Assembly (NCBI RefSeq): GCF_020715685.1 | Contig: NZ_CP085840.1 | Coordinates: 744,001-808,000 of the forward strand | Direction: 5' to 3' | Length of the DNA stretch: 64,000 bases | From: Dermatobacter hominis | GTDB taxonomy: Bacteria > Actinomycetota > Acidimicrobiia > Acidimicrobiales > Microtrichaceae | Part shown: one piece after another, positions 49,021-56,985 of the stretch | Position numbering within the stretch: position 1 is the stretch's first letter | Layout: every line of letters begins with the position of its first letter | Position numbers and translations under genes: made by a program | The notes under the pieces: model-generated | The model's input: the letters and a program-made list of their open reading frames with translations, nothing else | The model's database searches: none | What the model was told of the DNA's origin: nothing

Positions 49021-50166
49021 TCAGCGTCCGGGCCTGGTCGACAGCTCGACGGGCACGTACTCCGGGTCGGACTCGTCGCGCATGCTGAACCGCCAGCGGC
49101 AGCACACGTCGCCGGGGTCCCGGCGCGGCGGGATCGCGAGGATGTCGACCTTCATGTTGGGGTCGTACAGCTTCGTGGTGACGATCATCGACTTCGGACA
49201 GGTCGAGTGGCAGTTCTTCTCGAGGATGTCGGGGCGACCCATCCCCTCCCACTGGTCGACGGCCACGCAGCGGTTGAACGTCATGATCCCGACGTCGGGC
49301 TCGGGCATCTCGAACGTGAGGTCGAACGCCTTGCCCGGCATCGCCGTGGCGTCCATCTGGAGGTCCTTCATCCAGTCGGCGACCGTGCCGCCGGAGATGC
49401 CGAGGTACTCCGACATCAGGCGCGTGCGGGCCGGGAGCACGGTGTCGCCCCAGAGCTGGAACTGGATCTCGAACATCGTGTCGAGCCCGTAGCGGACGAC
49501 GATCTGGGCTGCCCACCCCTCGATGCACTGGAGGAGGTACTCGTGGCTGCCCAGCACGAGGGTCACCAGCTCCGACTTCGTCAGGTCCGCGTGGGACGGG
49601 TCGGGGCTGAACAGGCCGGTGTAGACGACCCGTGTCCGCGCCCGGTCGGCCTCCGGCACCGCCTCGTTCGGGTCGACGTAGCCGGCGCCGCTCGGCAGGA
49701 ACTCGTCCACCATCCGTGGGATCTCGGGGAGGACCTGGTCGGTCCACGCCGCCCACTCGATCTCGGCCATCGTCTCGGCGCCGTAGCGGGCGCTCACCTC
49801 GTCCGCCCACGCGTCGACCGTGGCGAGCAGGTACTTCTCGCTGTACGGCAGGACGCGGTGCGCGAGGGCGTCCGTGGAGAAGTCCGTGTAGCGCAGGTCC
49901 GGGCGGTACGGGCCGCTGTAGTCCGCCAGCTCGGCGCCGGAGTCGACGTCGAGCTCCTGGCGGATGTCGAGGTCGCCACGAGCGAACGTGACGCCCTCGT
50001 CGACCGCCTTCGGGAACTTCGGGTAGTTCACGAGGTCGACGCCGAGCATCAGCACGAAGTCGTCCTGCGCGTAGTCGTCGTCGAGGTGCGCCCCCGGCTT
50101 GCGCAGCTCCAGGAAGGTGTCGAGCTGCTCGTCGAGCATCGCCGCCTCGGACAGGTCGTCGGACAT
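49021..50166 (-). CDS. protein of unknown function with an internal duplication and Cys-rich C-terminus
   Basis: The 381-residue acidic protein starts at ATG 50166 after GGGGGAGC. Two stretches are alike: KYLLATVDAWADEVSARYGAETMAEIEWAAWTD (about residues 105-140) and EYLLQCIEGWAAQIVVRYGLDTMFEIQFQLWGD (about 205-240), each followed by VLP and an Arg/Met/Leu helix. They indicate an internal repeat of a helical unit. The C-terminal domain has KNCHSTCPKSMIV and GDVCCRWRF, four or five Cys that may bind metal. The second half recalls the ATC-hydrolase/DUF6125-like group, but I am not certain. It diverges from TetR 50282 around a perfect 16-base palindrome. No membrane segment is seen. Confidence 0.75.
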   Translation of the reverse strand: MSDDLSEAAMLDEQLDTFLELRKPGAHLDDDYAQDDFVLMLGVDLVNYPKFPKAVDEGVTFARGDLDIRQELDVDSGAELADYSGPYRPDLRYTDFSTDALAHRVLPYSEKYLLATVDAWADEVSARYGAETMAEIEWAAWTDQVLPEIPRMVDEFLPSGAGYVDPNEAVPEADRARTRVVYTGLFSPDPSHADLTKSELVTLVLGSHEYLLQCIEGWAAQIVVRYGLDTMFEIQFQLWGDTVLPARTRLMSEYLGISGGTVADWMKDLQMDATAMPGKAFDLTFEMPEPDVGIMTFNRCVAVDQWEGMGRPDILEKNCHSTCPKSMIVTTKLYDPNMKVDILAIPPRRDPGDVCCRWRFSMRDESDPEYVPVELSTRPGR

Positions 50167-50218
50167 GGGCTCCCCCTCGGACCGGACCGGCCGGGCGCCG
50201 GTCCCTGCGTTGGCGAGG

Positions 50219-50234
50219 CTAGCCGATCGGCTAG
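50219..50234. promoter_or_regulatory. perfect 16-base palindrome between unknown gene and TetR
   Basis: CTAGCCGATCGGCTAG is perfectly self-complementary. It lies 53 bases from the start of the minus-strand gene (50166) and 48 bases from the TetR start (50282). Placement fits an operator for the divergent TetR regulator. Confidence 0.75.
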
Positions 50235-50281
50235 TCCGGCGCACCGCTGCCGGTCCGCGAGCGGCCGGTAGCGTCGGCGGC

Positions 50282-50917
50282 GTGGCGACCGACGAGGACG
50301 GCGATGACCCGATCGCGGTGCGCGCCGCCCGCTACAGCACGGCGCAGCGCCGGACCGCCGACGTCGCGCTGGACCTCTTCGCGGCCCACGGGGTCGCCGG
50401 CACGTCGCTGCAGATGATCGCCGACGACCTCGGCGTCACCAAGGCCGCGGTGTACCACCAGTTCCGGTCGAAGGAGTCCATCGTCGTGGCGGTGCTCGAC
50501 GTGCGGCTGCTGCCGCTCGCCGACGCGGTCGACCGCGCCGAGGCGGCCGGGGGCACCCCGTCGGCGCGCCGGGAGCTCCTCACCGCGATCCTCCGGGCCG
50601 TCGTCGCGGACCGGGCGGCCTGGCGCGCCCTGCAGTCCGACCCGGTCCTGCTGCGGACGCTCGGCGAGCACGGACCGTCCCGCGACCTGTGGAGCCGCCT
50701 GTTCCGCCTCCTCGTCGGCGACGACCGGGAGCCCGCCGACCGAGTGCGGGCCGCGGTCCTGTCGGCCGCGATCGGCGCCGTCTCGCACCCCTTCGTCGCC
50801 GACCTCCCCGACGACGAGCTGGCGGCCGACCTCCTGCCGATCCTGTCGGAGCTCGCCGGCACGGCCCCGCCGCACCGGGGCCGGCGGACGGCGCCCCCGG
50901 ATCCGCCGGATCGCTAG
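50282..50917 (+). CDS. TetR-family transcriptional regulator
   Basis: The 211-residue protein has the TetR domain at about residues 18-64 ([44 protein letters not shown]). The C-terminal domain ends with a Pro/Arg-rich tail ([16 protein letters not shown]). GTG 50282 is preceded by a GGCGGC sequence without clear GGAGG. It most likely controls the divergent 49021-50166 gene and itself through the palindrome at 50219-50234. A perfect hairpin at 50927-50950 follows its stop by 9 bases, separating it from the frameshifted reductase gene. Confidence 0.85.
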   Translation: MATDEDGDDPIAVRAARYSTAQRRTADVALDLFAAHGVAGTSLQMIADDLGVTKAAVYHQFRSKESIVVAVLDVRLLPLADAVDRAEAAGGTPSARRELLTAILRAVVADRAAWRALQSDPVLLRTLGEHGPSRDLWSRLFRLLVGDDREPADRVRAAVLSAAIGAVSHPFVADLPDDELAADLLPILSELAGTAPPHRGRRTAPPDPPDR

Positions 50918-50926
50918 GATCAGCGG

Positions 50927-50950
50927 CGTGCTGTGCGGGTGCACAGCACG
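50927..50950. terminator. perfect hairpin after TetR; terminator or operator
   Basis: CGTGCTGTGC (50927-50936) and GCACAGCACG (50941-50950) are perfectly complementary with a GGGT loop. It starts 9 bases after the TetR stop and ends 23 bases before the next ATG (50974). It lacks a T-run, so it may instead be a protein-binding palindrome or a 5' leader structure for the following gene. Confidence 0.55.
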
Positions 50951-50973
50951 CTCACGTCCGGGGGACGCACCAC

Positions 50974-52051
50974 ATGCCCAGCGACACGACCGCAGCACCC
51001 ATCCGGGTGGTCCAGTGGACGACCGGCAACGTCGGCACCCAGTCGGTGCGGGCCATCGTCGACAACCCGGGGCTCGAGCTCGTCGGGTGCTTCGCCTGGT
51101 CCGACGCCAAGGTCGGCGTCGACGTCGGCGAGCTGGTGGGGATCGCACCGATCGGGGTCGACGCCACCGACGACGTCGACGCCCTGCTCGCGCTCGAACC
51201 CGACTGCGTCGTCTACAACCCGATGTGGCCGTCGGTCGACGAGCTGGAGCGGATCCTCGCGAGCGGCGTGAAACGTCGTGACCACCGCCGCGTTCATCAC
51301 GGGCGAGCGCCTCGGCGACGACCGGGACCGGCTGGTGGCGGCGTGCCTGAAGGGCGGCACCTCGCTGTTCGGGACCGGCGTCAGCCCCGGCTTCGCCCAG
51401 CTGGTGGCCGTGACGGTCGCCGGCATCTGCAGCCGCATCGACAAGGTCGTCGTCGCCGAGACCGCCGACACCACGTTCTACGACTCGCCCGACACGGAGC
51501 GGCCGGCCGGCTTCGGTCGCCCGATCGACGACCCGGAGCTGGCGTCGATGGCGCAGCACGGCACCGCCGTGTTCGGCGAGGCGGTCGCCATGGTGGCCGA
51601 CGTCCTCGGGGTCGAGCTCGACTCGATCGTCTGCGAGACGGAGTTCGCGCAGACCACCGAGGACGTCGAGATGACGTCGTGGACCATCCCCGCCGGCCAC
51701 GTGGCCGGCGTGGCCGCCAGCTGGCAGGGGCGGGTCGGCGACCGAACGGTGGTCGAGCTGAGCGTGCGCTGGAAGAAGGGCACGACGCTCGACCCCGACT
51801 GGGTGATCGAGCGCGACGGCTGGGTGATCCGGGTCGAGGGGCTGCCCACGGTCACCGCGGCGCTCGACTTCCTGCCGCCACCCGACTTCGAGGGCGAGAC
51901 CCTGGAAGACTTCATGGCCATCGGCCACATCATCACGGCCGTCCCGGCCCTCAACGCCGTCCCGGCCGTGGTGGCGGCCCCGCCCGGCATCCTCACCTAC
52001 GCGGATCTCGGCGCCGCCCACGCCCGGGGGTGGGTGCCGCGGTGGAGCTGA
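50974..52051 (+). pseudogene. dihydrodipicolinate reductase-like NAD(P)-dependent dehydrogenase, frameshifted
   Basis: The N-terminal Rossmann part ([29 protein letters not shown]) is read from ATG 50974 up to about 51270. The rest ([25 protein letters not shown] through WVPRWS) continues in the next frame to the TGA at 52049-52051. At 51271-51273 the sequence has AAA; removing one A gives [13 protein letters not shown], the expected family sequence, and a 358-residue protein. So there is a single-base insertion, either a true mutation or a sequencing/assembly error. The intact family resembles 2,4-diaminopentanoate dehydrogenase and similar actinobacterial reductases near steroid or aromatic genes. 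It overlaps the next gene by 10 bases, as an intact operon gene would. Confidence 0.8.
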
Positions 52052-53220
52052 CGAACCCGCCCACCGACCCCGAGGTGCGCGACGAGATCATCGACACGGT
52101 CCGCCGCTTCGTCGCCCGCGACGTCATCGGAGTGGCGTCCGAGCTGGAGCACCGTGACGAGTTCCCCGCCGACATCGTCGCCACGATGCGCGAGCTGGGG
52201 CTGTTCGGCATCACGATCCCCGAGCGGTTCGGCGGTCTGGGGCTCGACCTCCTCACCTACGTCGGCGTGATCGAGGAGCTCGCGTACGGCTGGATGAGCC
52301 TCACCGGCATCGTGAACACCCACACGATGGCGGCCACGTTGCTCATGCGCCACGGGACCGAGGAGCAGTGCGAGCGACTCCTCCCGACGATGGCGACCGG
52401 CGAGGTCCGCGGTGCGATGTCCCTCTCGGAGCCCGACGCCGGCAGCGACACGCAGAACATCTCGTGCCGGGCCGTGCGCGACGGCGACGAGTACGTCGTC
52501 GACGGCACCAAGGCCTGGGTCACCAACGGCGAGCGGGCCGGCATCGTCGCCCTGGTCGCCCGGACCGAGGAGGGCATCTCGACCTTCGTCGTCGAGAAGG
52601 AGCCCGGCCCCACGTTCGAGGGCATCTCGATCGCCAGCCATGTCGGCAAGCTCGGCTACCGGGGGACGGAGACGGTCGAGATGTCCTACGCCGGCCACCG
52701 CGTGCCGGCCGCCAACCTCGTGGGCGAGCCGGGGCGCGGCCTTCCGCAGATCCTGGGCGTGCTCGAGATCGGGCGCATCAACATCGCCTCGCGAGCGGTC
52801 GGCGTGGCCCGGGCCGCGTTCGACGCCGCGCTCACCTACGCGCAGCAGCGCGAGACCTTCGGGAAGCCGATCGCCCAGCACCAGGCGATCCAGATGAAGC
52901 TCGCCGACATGGCGACCCGCCTGCAGGCCGCCCGGCTGCTCACGCGGGACGCGGCGGAGCGCAAGGCGGCCGGCCTGCGCTGCGACGTGGAGGCGGGCAT
53001 GGCCAAGCTCTTCGCGAGCGAGACGGCCTTGGAGCTCGCCACCGAGGCGATGCGCATCCACGGCGGCGTCGGCTACACGACCGACCTGCCCGTCGAGCGC
53101 TACTACCGGGACGCACCCCTCATGGTCATCGGCGAGGGCACGAACGAGATCCAGCGGATCGTGATCGCCCGAGGCCTGCTCGCCCGCTCGATGGAGGCGC
53201 CCGACCGGTCCGTCCTCTGA
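52042..53220 (+). CDS. acyl-CoA dehydrogenase
   Basis: The 392-residue protein is a full canonical enzyme: [46 protein letters not shown] (substrate/FAD region), [89 protein letters not shown]. The Glu in GEGTNEI is the catalytic-base region of the short-chain/isovaleryl group. Unlike the other dehydrogenases here it is not paired, and it should act as a homotetramer. GTG 52042 overlaps the preceding reductase stop; GTG 52030 is possible. It is convergent with the amidohydrolase 53296-54495. Confidence 0.92.
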   Translation: MELTNPPTDPEVRDEIIDTVRRFVARDVIGVASELEHRDEFPADIVATMRELGLFGITIPERFGGLGLDLLTYVGVIEELAYGWMSLTGIVNTHTMAATLLMRHGTEEQCERLLPTMATGEVRGAMSLSEPDAGSDTQNISCRAVRDGDEYVVDGTKAWVTNGERAGIVALVARTEEGISTFVVEKEPGPTFEGISIASHVGKLGYRGTETVEMSYAGHRVPAANLVGEPGRGLPQILGVLEIGRINIASRAVGVARAAFDAALTYAQQRETFGKPIAQHQAIQMKLADMATRLQAARLLTRDAAERKAAGLRCDVEAGMAKLFASETALELATEAMRIHGGVGYTTDLPVERYYRDAPLMVIGEGTNEIQRIVIARGLLARSMEAPDRSVL

Positions 53221-53237
53221 CGGCCGACCGGCCCGAC

Positions 53238-53253
53238 CGGCCCGACCGGGCCG
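53238..53253. terminator. small hairpin inside a CCCGACCGG repeat, possible terminator
   Basis: CGGCCC-GACC-GGGCCG gives a 6-base stem. It is embedded in three tandem GACCGGCCC-type units (about 53226-53250) between the convergent acyl-CoA dehydrogenase and amidohydrolase stops. Confidence 0.4.
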
Positions 53254-53295
53254 TGCAGGCGCGCCAGGCGGGTCGCGGTCGGGCGAGGTGGCGGC

Positions 53296-54495
53296 TCAGG
53301 CGACGACGGTGTCCTCGACCCCGACCAGCGAGGCGAGGTTCCCGCCCATGATCTTGCGGATCGCGTCGTCGGGCAGCCCCGCCAGCTCGTCGACGTAGCT
53401 CGCCGGATCGGCCAGGCCCTCGGGGTGCGGGTAGTCGGAGCCGAACAGCACGTGCCCGGTGCCGATGAGCTCGGCCAGCGCGCCGAGGTCCTCCTCCCAG
53501 AACGGGCTCACGTAGATGTTCCGCTTGAAGACCGCGACCGGGTCCTCGATGAAGTCCTGCGGCATCTTCTTGTAGGTGTCGGCGAGGTTGCCGAGCAGCG
53601 GCGCGACCCAGCTGCTGCCGTTCTCGATCACCGCGACCTTGAGGTCGGGGTGGCGGGAGAGGGCGCCGTGGCAGATCAGGGCGGCGACGGCGTCCTCGAC
53701 CGGCCGCCACTGCGACAGCATGCGGAACGCCTGGGGCTGGAACGGCAGCATCTCGCTGTCGCTGCCCATCCAGTCGTTCGTGTAGCGGTCGTAGCCGCTG
53801 TCGGACGAGTGCATGCCGACGAGGAGGTCGTGCTCGACCACCTTCTCCCAGAACGGGTCGAACTCGGGGAAGCCGAAGGACCGGGGGCCGCGCGGTCCCG
53901 ACGGGGGTGCCGGCCGGATGAGCACGACCCGGGCGCCGCGCTCGACGACCCACTCGAGCTCCTCGATGGCGCGCTCGACGATCGGCAGCGTGATCACCGG
54001 CGTCGCGAAGATGCGGCCCTCGTAGTCGAACTGCCAGGTCTCGTACATCCACTCGTTGAGCGCGTGGACGACGGCGTGGGCGAGCTCGGGGGCGTCGCGC
54101 ATCCGCTCCTCGATCAGGCTGGCCAACGTCGGGAACATGAGCGCCCGGTCGATCCCCTGCTCGTCCATCAGCGCCAACCGCGACGCCGGCTCACGGAAGG
54201 CGTCGATCGCACGCATCGGCTCGCCGAAGATCTCGCGGCGCGACTTGCCGTCGGGGTTGCCGTGCCGGAAGTAGTCCTCCTGCGCACCGGGCCGGGCGAC
54301 GACGTCGAAGGTCGGGTTGGGGATGTACTCGCTGATCCGCCCGCGCACCGCGATCTTCGTGCGGCCCCGGACGTCGACGTAGTCGATCGCGCCGCGGTAG
54401 CGGTCGGGGAGGAACTTCGTCAGCGCCTCCTTGGTCTCGTACATGTGGTTGTCGGCGTCGAACACCGGGACGTCGAGGAAGCGTGTGGGTGGCAT
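53296..54495 (-). CDS. amidohydrolase-2 family protein (ACMSD-like), paralog of 15245-16438
   Basis: The 399-residue protein has VPVFDADNHMYETKEALTKFLPDRYRGAIDYVDVRGRTKI, VGMHSSDSGYDRYTNDW, VAVIENGSSWVAPLLGN and LFGSDYPHPEGLADP (quoted in blocks), matching the 15245 protein at most positions along the full length. The metal cluster Asp-x-Asn-His and the terminal Asp are kept. ATG 54495 is preceded by GGAGG. It is the last gene of the CoA transferase, luciferase-like, amidohydrolase operon starting at 56735. Two nearly identical enzymes in two differently regulated operons suggest related substrates or a duplication for two branches. Confidence 0.87.
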   Translation of the reverse strand: MPPTRFLDVPVFDADNHMYETKEALTKFLPDRYRGAIDYVDVRGRTKIAVRGRISEYIPNPTFDVVARPGAQEDYFRHGNPDGKSRREIFGEPMRAIDAFREPASRLALMDEQGIDRALMFPTLASLIEERMRDAPELAHAVVHALNEWMYETWQFDYEGRIFATPVITLPIVERAIEELEWVVERGARVVLIRPAPPSGPRGPRSFGFPEFDPFWEKVVEHDLLVGMHSSDSGYDRYTNDWMGSDSEMLPFQPQAFRMLSQWRPVEDAVAALICHGALSRHPDLKVAVIENGSSWVAPLLGNLADTYKKMPQDFIEDPVAVFKRNIYVSPFWEEDLGALAELIGTGHVLFGSDYPHPEGLADPASYVDELAGLPDDAIRKIMGGNLASLVGVEDTVVA

Positions 54496-54533
54496 GTCGG
54501 CACCTCCGGGTGCGGTCGTTCAGGTCGTCCGGG

Positions 54534-55487
54534 TCACAGCTCGCCCTGCAGGGAGGCGAGGAAGTCGCGCGTGCGCTGGCGCGAGGTGATGAGCTCGTCG
54601 CGGGTGTCGCCGATCGGCACGACGCGGATCGACACGTCGGTGGCCCCGGCATCCGCGAAGGACCGCAGACGCTTGGTCACGGACGCCTCGGACCCCGCAG
54701 CGAGGATGTCGCCGACCTCGCGGGCCTCGCCATGGGTGAGGAGTTGCTGGTAGTTCGGCGACACCTCGGCCTCGGCGAGGAGCCGGTTGGCCCGGGCCAC
54801 CGCCTCGTCGACCCGGTCCTCGTCGCAGACGCACACGGGCACGCCGGCGACGATCCTCGGGGCCGGCCGACCGGCCGCGGCGGCGGCCTGGCCGATGCGG
54901 GGCGCGACGTGGGTCTCGATCGACCGCTCGTCGGCCATCCAGAGGATCGTCCCGTCGGTCCGCTCCCCCGCCAGGCGCAGCATCTGCGGGCCGAGCGCCG
55001 CGATCAGGACCGGGGTCGGCGCGACGTCGGTCACGTCGAGCGGGACGTGCACCCGGTAGGTGCCGTTCTCGACGTCGACCATCCCGGGTCCGGCGAGCGC
55101 CGGCTCGAGCACGTCGAGCTGGTCCCGCATGGTGGCGATGGGGCGCTCGTACGGCAGACCGAGCATCTCGTCGATGATCCAGTGGTGCGACACGCCGAGG
55201 CCGAGGCGCAGCCGGCCGCGGCACACCGCCTGGACCGACAGCGCCTGCTGCGCCAGCGCGACCGGGTGCCGGGGCTGGACGGGCACGACGGCCGTGCCGA
55301 TCTCGATGCGCTCGGTCTCGGCCCCGATGAGGGCCGCGGCCGTGAGGGCGTCGAACTCGTCGGGGATCTGCGGGACCCAGACGGTCGAGAACCCGGCCTC
55401 CTCGGCCCACCGGCCGTCGCGGCGGAGGCGATCGACCTTCGTGTCGTACCGCCCGCGCTCCGGGCCGATCATCAGGCCGATGCGCAC
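54534..55487 (-). CDS. LLM-class F420-dependent oxidoreductase
   Basis: The 317-residue protein begins MRIGLMIGPERGRYD and has AEEAGFSTVWVPQIPDEFDALTAAALIGAETERIEIGTAVVPVQPRHPVALAQQALSVQAVCRGRLRLGLGVSHHWI (in parts), the classic pattern of F420-dependent methylene-H4MPT reductase-like and mycobacterial Rv-type oxidoreductases. The C-terminal part includes GARVREVGDILAAGSEASVTKRL-like sequence. GTG 55487 is used. It lies 33 bases downstream of the CoA transferase stop and 38 bases before the amidohydrolase, so all three form one operon. It probably oxidises or reduces a ring carbon or hydroxyl. Confidence 0.88.
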   Translation of the reverse strand: MRIGLMIGPERGRYDTKVDRLRRDGRWAEEAGFSTVWVPQIPDEFDALTAAALIGAETERIEIGTAVVPVQPRHPVALAQQALSVQAVCRGRLRLGLGVSHHWIIDEMLGLPYERPIATMRDQLDVLEPALAGPGMVDVENGTYRVHVPLDVTDVAPTPVLIAALGPQMLRLAGERTDGTILWMADERSIETHVAPRIGQAAAAAGRPAPRIVAGVPVCVCDEDRVDEAVARANRLLAEAEVSPNYQQLLTHGEAREVGDILAAGSEASVTKRLRSFADAGATDVSIRVVPIGDTRDELITSRQRTRDFLASLQGEL

Positions 55488-55520
55488 GTTCCGTCCTCGC
55501 TCTGCCCGGCGCCGCGGCCC

Positions 55521-56735
55521 TCAGGCGACCGTGCCACTGGCCTTCATCGCGACGATCGCGTCCCAGTCGTAGCCGACCTCCTGGAGGATGTCGTCGCCGT
55601 GCTCGTTGAACTCGGGGGCGCGGCGCGCCTGCGGCGGTCGCTCGTCGTACTGCACCGGTGCCCCGGCCAGCCGGAACGGCGCTCCGGTCGACGTCTCGCA
55701 GTCCACGACGTAGCCGTTGGCGACGGTCTGCGGGTCCTCGGCCGCGGCGAGGGTGTCCTGGACGACGGTCCACTGCCCGCTGAACTCCTCGAGGCGCTTG
55801 CGCCACTCGTCGGCGTCGTGGGCGGCGATCGCCGCCGCCAGCTCGTCACCGGCGGCGCCGGCGTGCTCCGACAGCGAGGCGTGGTCCGCGAAGCGCTCGT
55901 CGGTGGCGAGCTCGGGCCGGCCGATGATGTCGCACACCTCGGCCCAGTAGCGGGCGGCCTGCAGGCACGAGAAGGACACGAACGTCCCGTCCGCCGCGCG
56001 GTACGTGGCCACGAGCGGGTTGCGGGACGTGCCCGGCGGCGGCGGGCCCCACGGGATGCCGAGCTGCAGCGACAGGGCGAGCGCGGCGCCCATCGACCAG
56101 AGGCCGACGCCGAGGAGCGACACGTCGACGACGGTCGGCTCGCCGGTGCGCTCGCGGTGGAACAGCGCGCCCATGATCGCCCCGGCGATCGTCATGGCCC
56201 CGATCGAGTCACCGAACGCAGGGGCCGGCGGGGGCGGGACGGTCGCGGCGTCCTGCTGCTTCACGCCGAGCGCCATGCCGGAGCGGTGCCAGTACGACAG
56301 CACGTCGTAGGAGCCCTTGTCGGCATCGGGGCCCCGACTGCCCTGGCCCGTGCCGCGGACGTAGATGATGTCGGGGTTGGATCGGCGGATGTCGTCGACG
56401 TCGATGCTGAGCTTGGTGCGGACGCTCGGCAGCTTGTTGGTGAGGAAGACGTCGCAGGTGGCGGCGATGCGTCCGAGCACCTCGAGGCCCTCGGGCGTCG
56501 ACAGGTCGAGCCCGAGGCTGCGCTTGCCGCGGTTGGAGTGCTCGAGCAGCACGTGCACGTCGGAGCTCATGATCCCGACGCCGCTCGACATGAGGCCGCG
56601 CATGGCGTCGCCGCGCTCCACGTGCTCGATCTTGATGACCTCGGCACCCCAGTCGGCGAGCAGCGCTGACGCTGCGGGCACGAACGTGTGCTCGGCCACC
56701 TCCAGGACCCGTACGCCCTGCATCACGTCGGTCAT
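55521..56735 (-). CDS. CaiB/BaiF (class III) CoA transferase
   Basis: The 404-residue protein has the canonical order: GVRVLEVAEHTFVPAASALLADWGAEVIKIEHV, HSNRGKRSLGLDLSTPEG, GTGQGSRGPDADKGSYD, and PAFGDSIGAMTIAGAIMGALFHRERTGE, where Asp in GDSIG is the catalytic residue that forms the acyl-CoA anhydride. ATG 56735 follows GGGGGGTCGAG; an open frame further upstream is less likely. It is the first gene of an operon with LLM 54534 and amidohydrolase 53296. The 250-base gap to the DUF35 gene holds both operator types found in this window (56817 and 56837). Confidence 0.9.
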   Translation of the reverse strand: MTDVMQGVRVLEVAEHTFVPAASALLADWGAEVIKIEHVERGDAMRGLMSSGVGIMSSDVHVLLEHSNRGKRSLGLDLSTPEGLEVLGRIAATCDVFLTNKLPSVRTKLSIDVDDIRRSNPDIIYVRGTGQGSRGPDADKGSYDVLSYWHRSGMALGVKQQDAATVPPPPAPAFGDSIGAMTIAGAIMGALFHRERTGEPTVVDVSLLGVGLWSMGAALALSLQLGIPWGPPPPGTSRNPLVATYRAADGTFVSFSCLQAARYWAEVCDIIGRPELATDERFADHASLSEHAGAAGDELAAAIAAHDADEWRKRLEEFSGQWTVVQDTLAAAEDPQTVANGYVVDCETSTGAPFRLAGAPVQYDERPPQARRAPEFNEHGDDILQEVGYDWDAIVAMKASGTVA

Positions 56736-56816
56736 CTCGACCCCCCGATCGATCCGGGACCCCCCGGTCCGCCGCGGGTGCTTCCACACCCCGCTGGCGC
56801 TCACCGTAGCAGGTAA

Positions 56817-56832
56817 GTGAGCAGCCGCTCAT
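56817..56832. promoter_or_regulatory. GTGAGCG-N2-CGCTCAC type operator (site 5, imperfect)
   Basis: GTGAGCA-GC-CGCTCAT, five of seven arm pairs. It lies 82 bases from the CoA transferase start and directly next to a GAGAAC-type site at 56837-56853, so this divergent promoter may respond to two regulators. Confidence 0.5.
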
Positions 56833-56836
56833 CTCG

Positions 56837-56886
56837 TGAGAGGCTCGTTCTCGTGACCCGCCGTGCGGGCGGCGACGTCGTTCTCG
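56837..56886. promoter_or_regulatory. CGAGAAC-N3-GTTNTCG type operator plus a second half-site
   Basis: TGAGAGG-CTC-GTTCTCG (56837-56853) is very similar to the TetR autoregulatory site at 38105. A second GTTCTCG half-site is at 56880-56886, 33 bases on (about three helical turns). They lie between divergent genes 56735 and 56986. Confidence 0.65.
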
Positions 56887-56985
56887 ACGTCGACGTCGAC
56901 GTCGGTTACGGTCCGATCGGACCCGGGCCGACCCCCGGTCCCGATGGACCCGGACGAGGGCCCACCGACGATGGGAGGCAGCCCG

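Noticed and set aside
56863-56985. Upstream extension of the DUF35 gene containing a GACGTC repeat
   Set aside because: The extra 41 residues (Ser/Thr/Pro-rich) do not fit the family, and ATG 56986 has an ideal ribosome-binding site.
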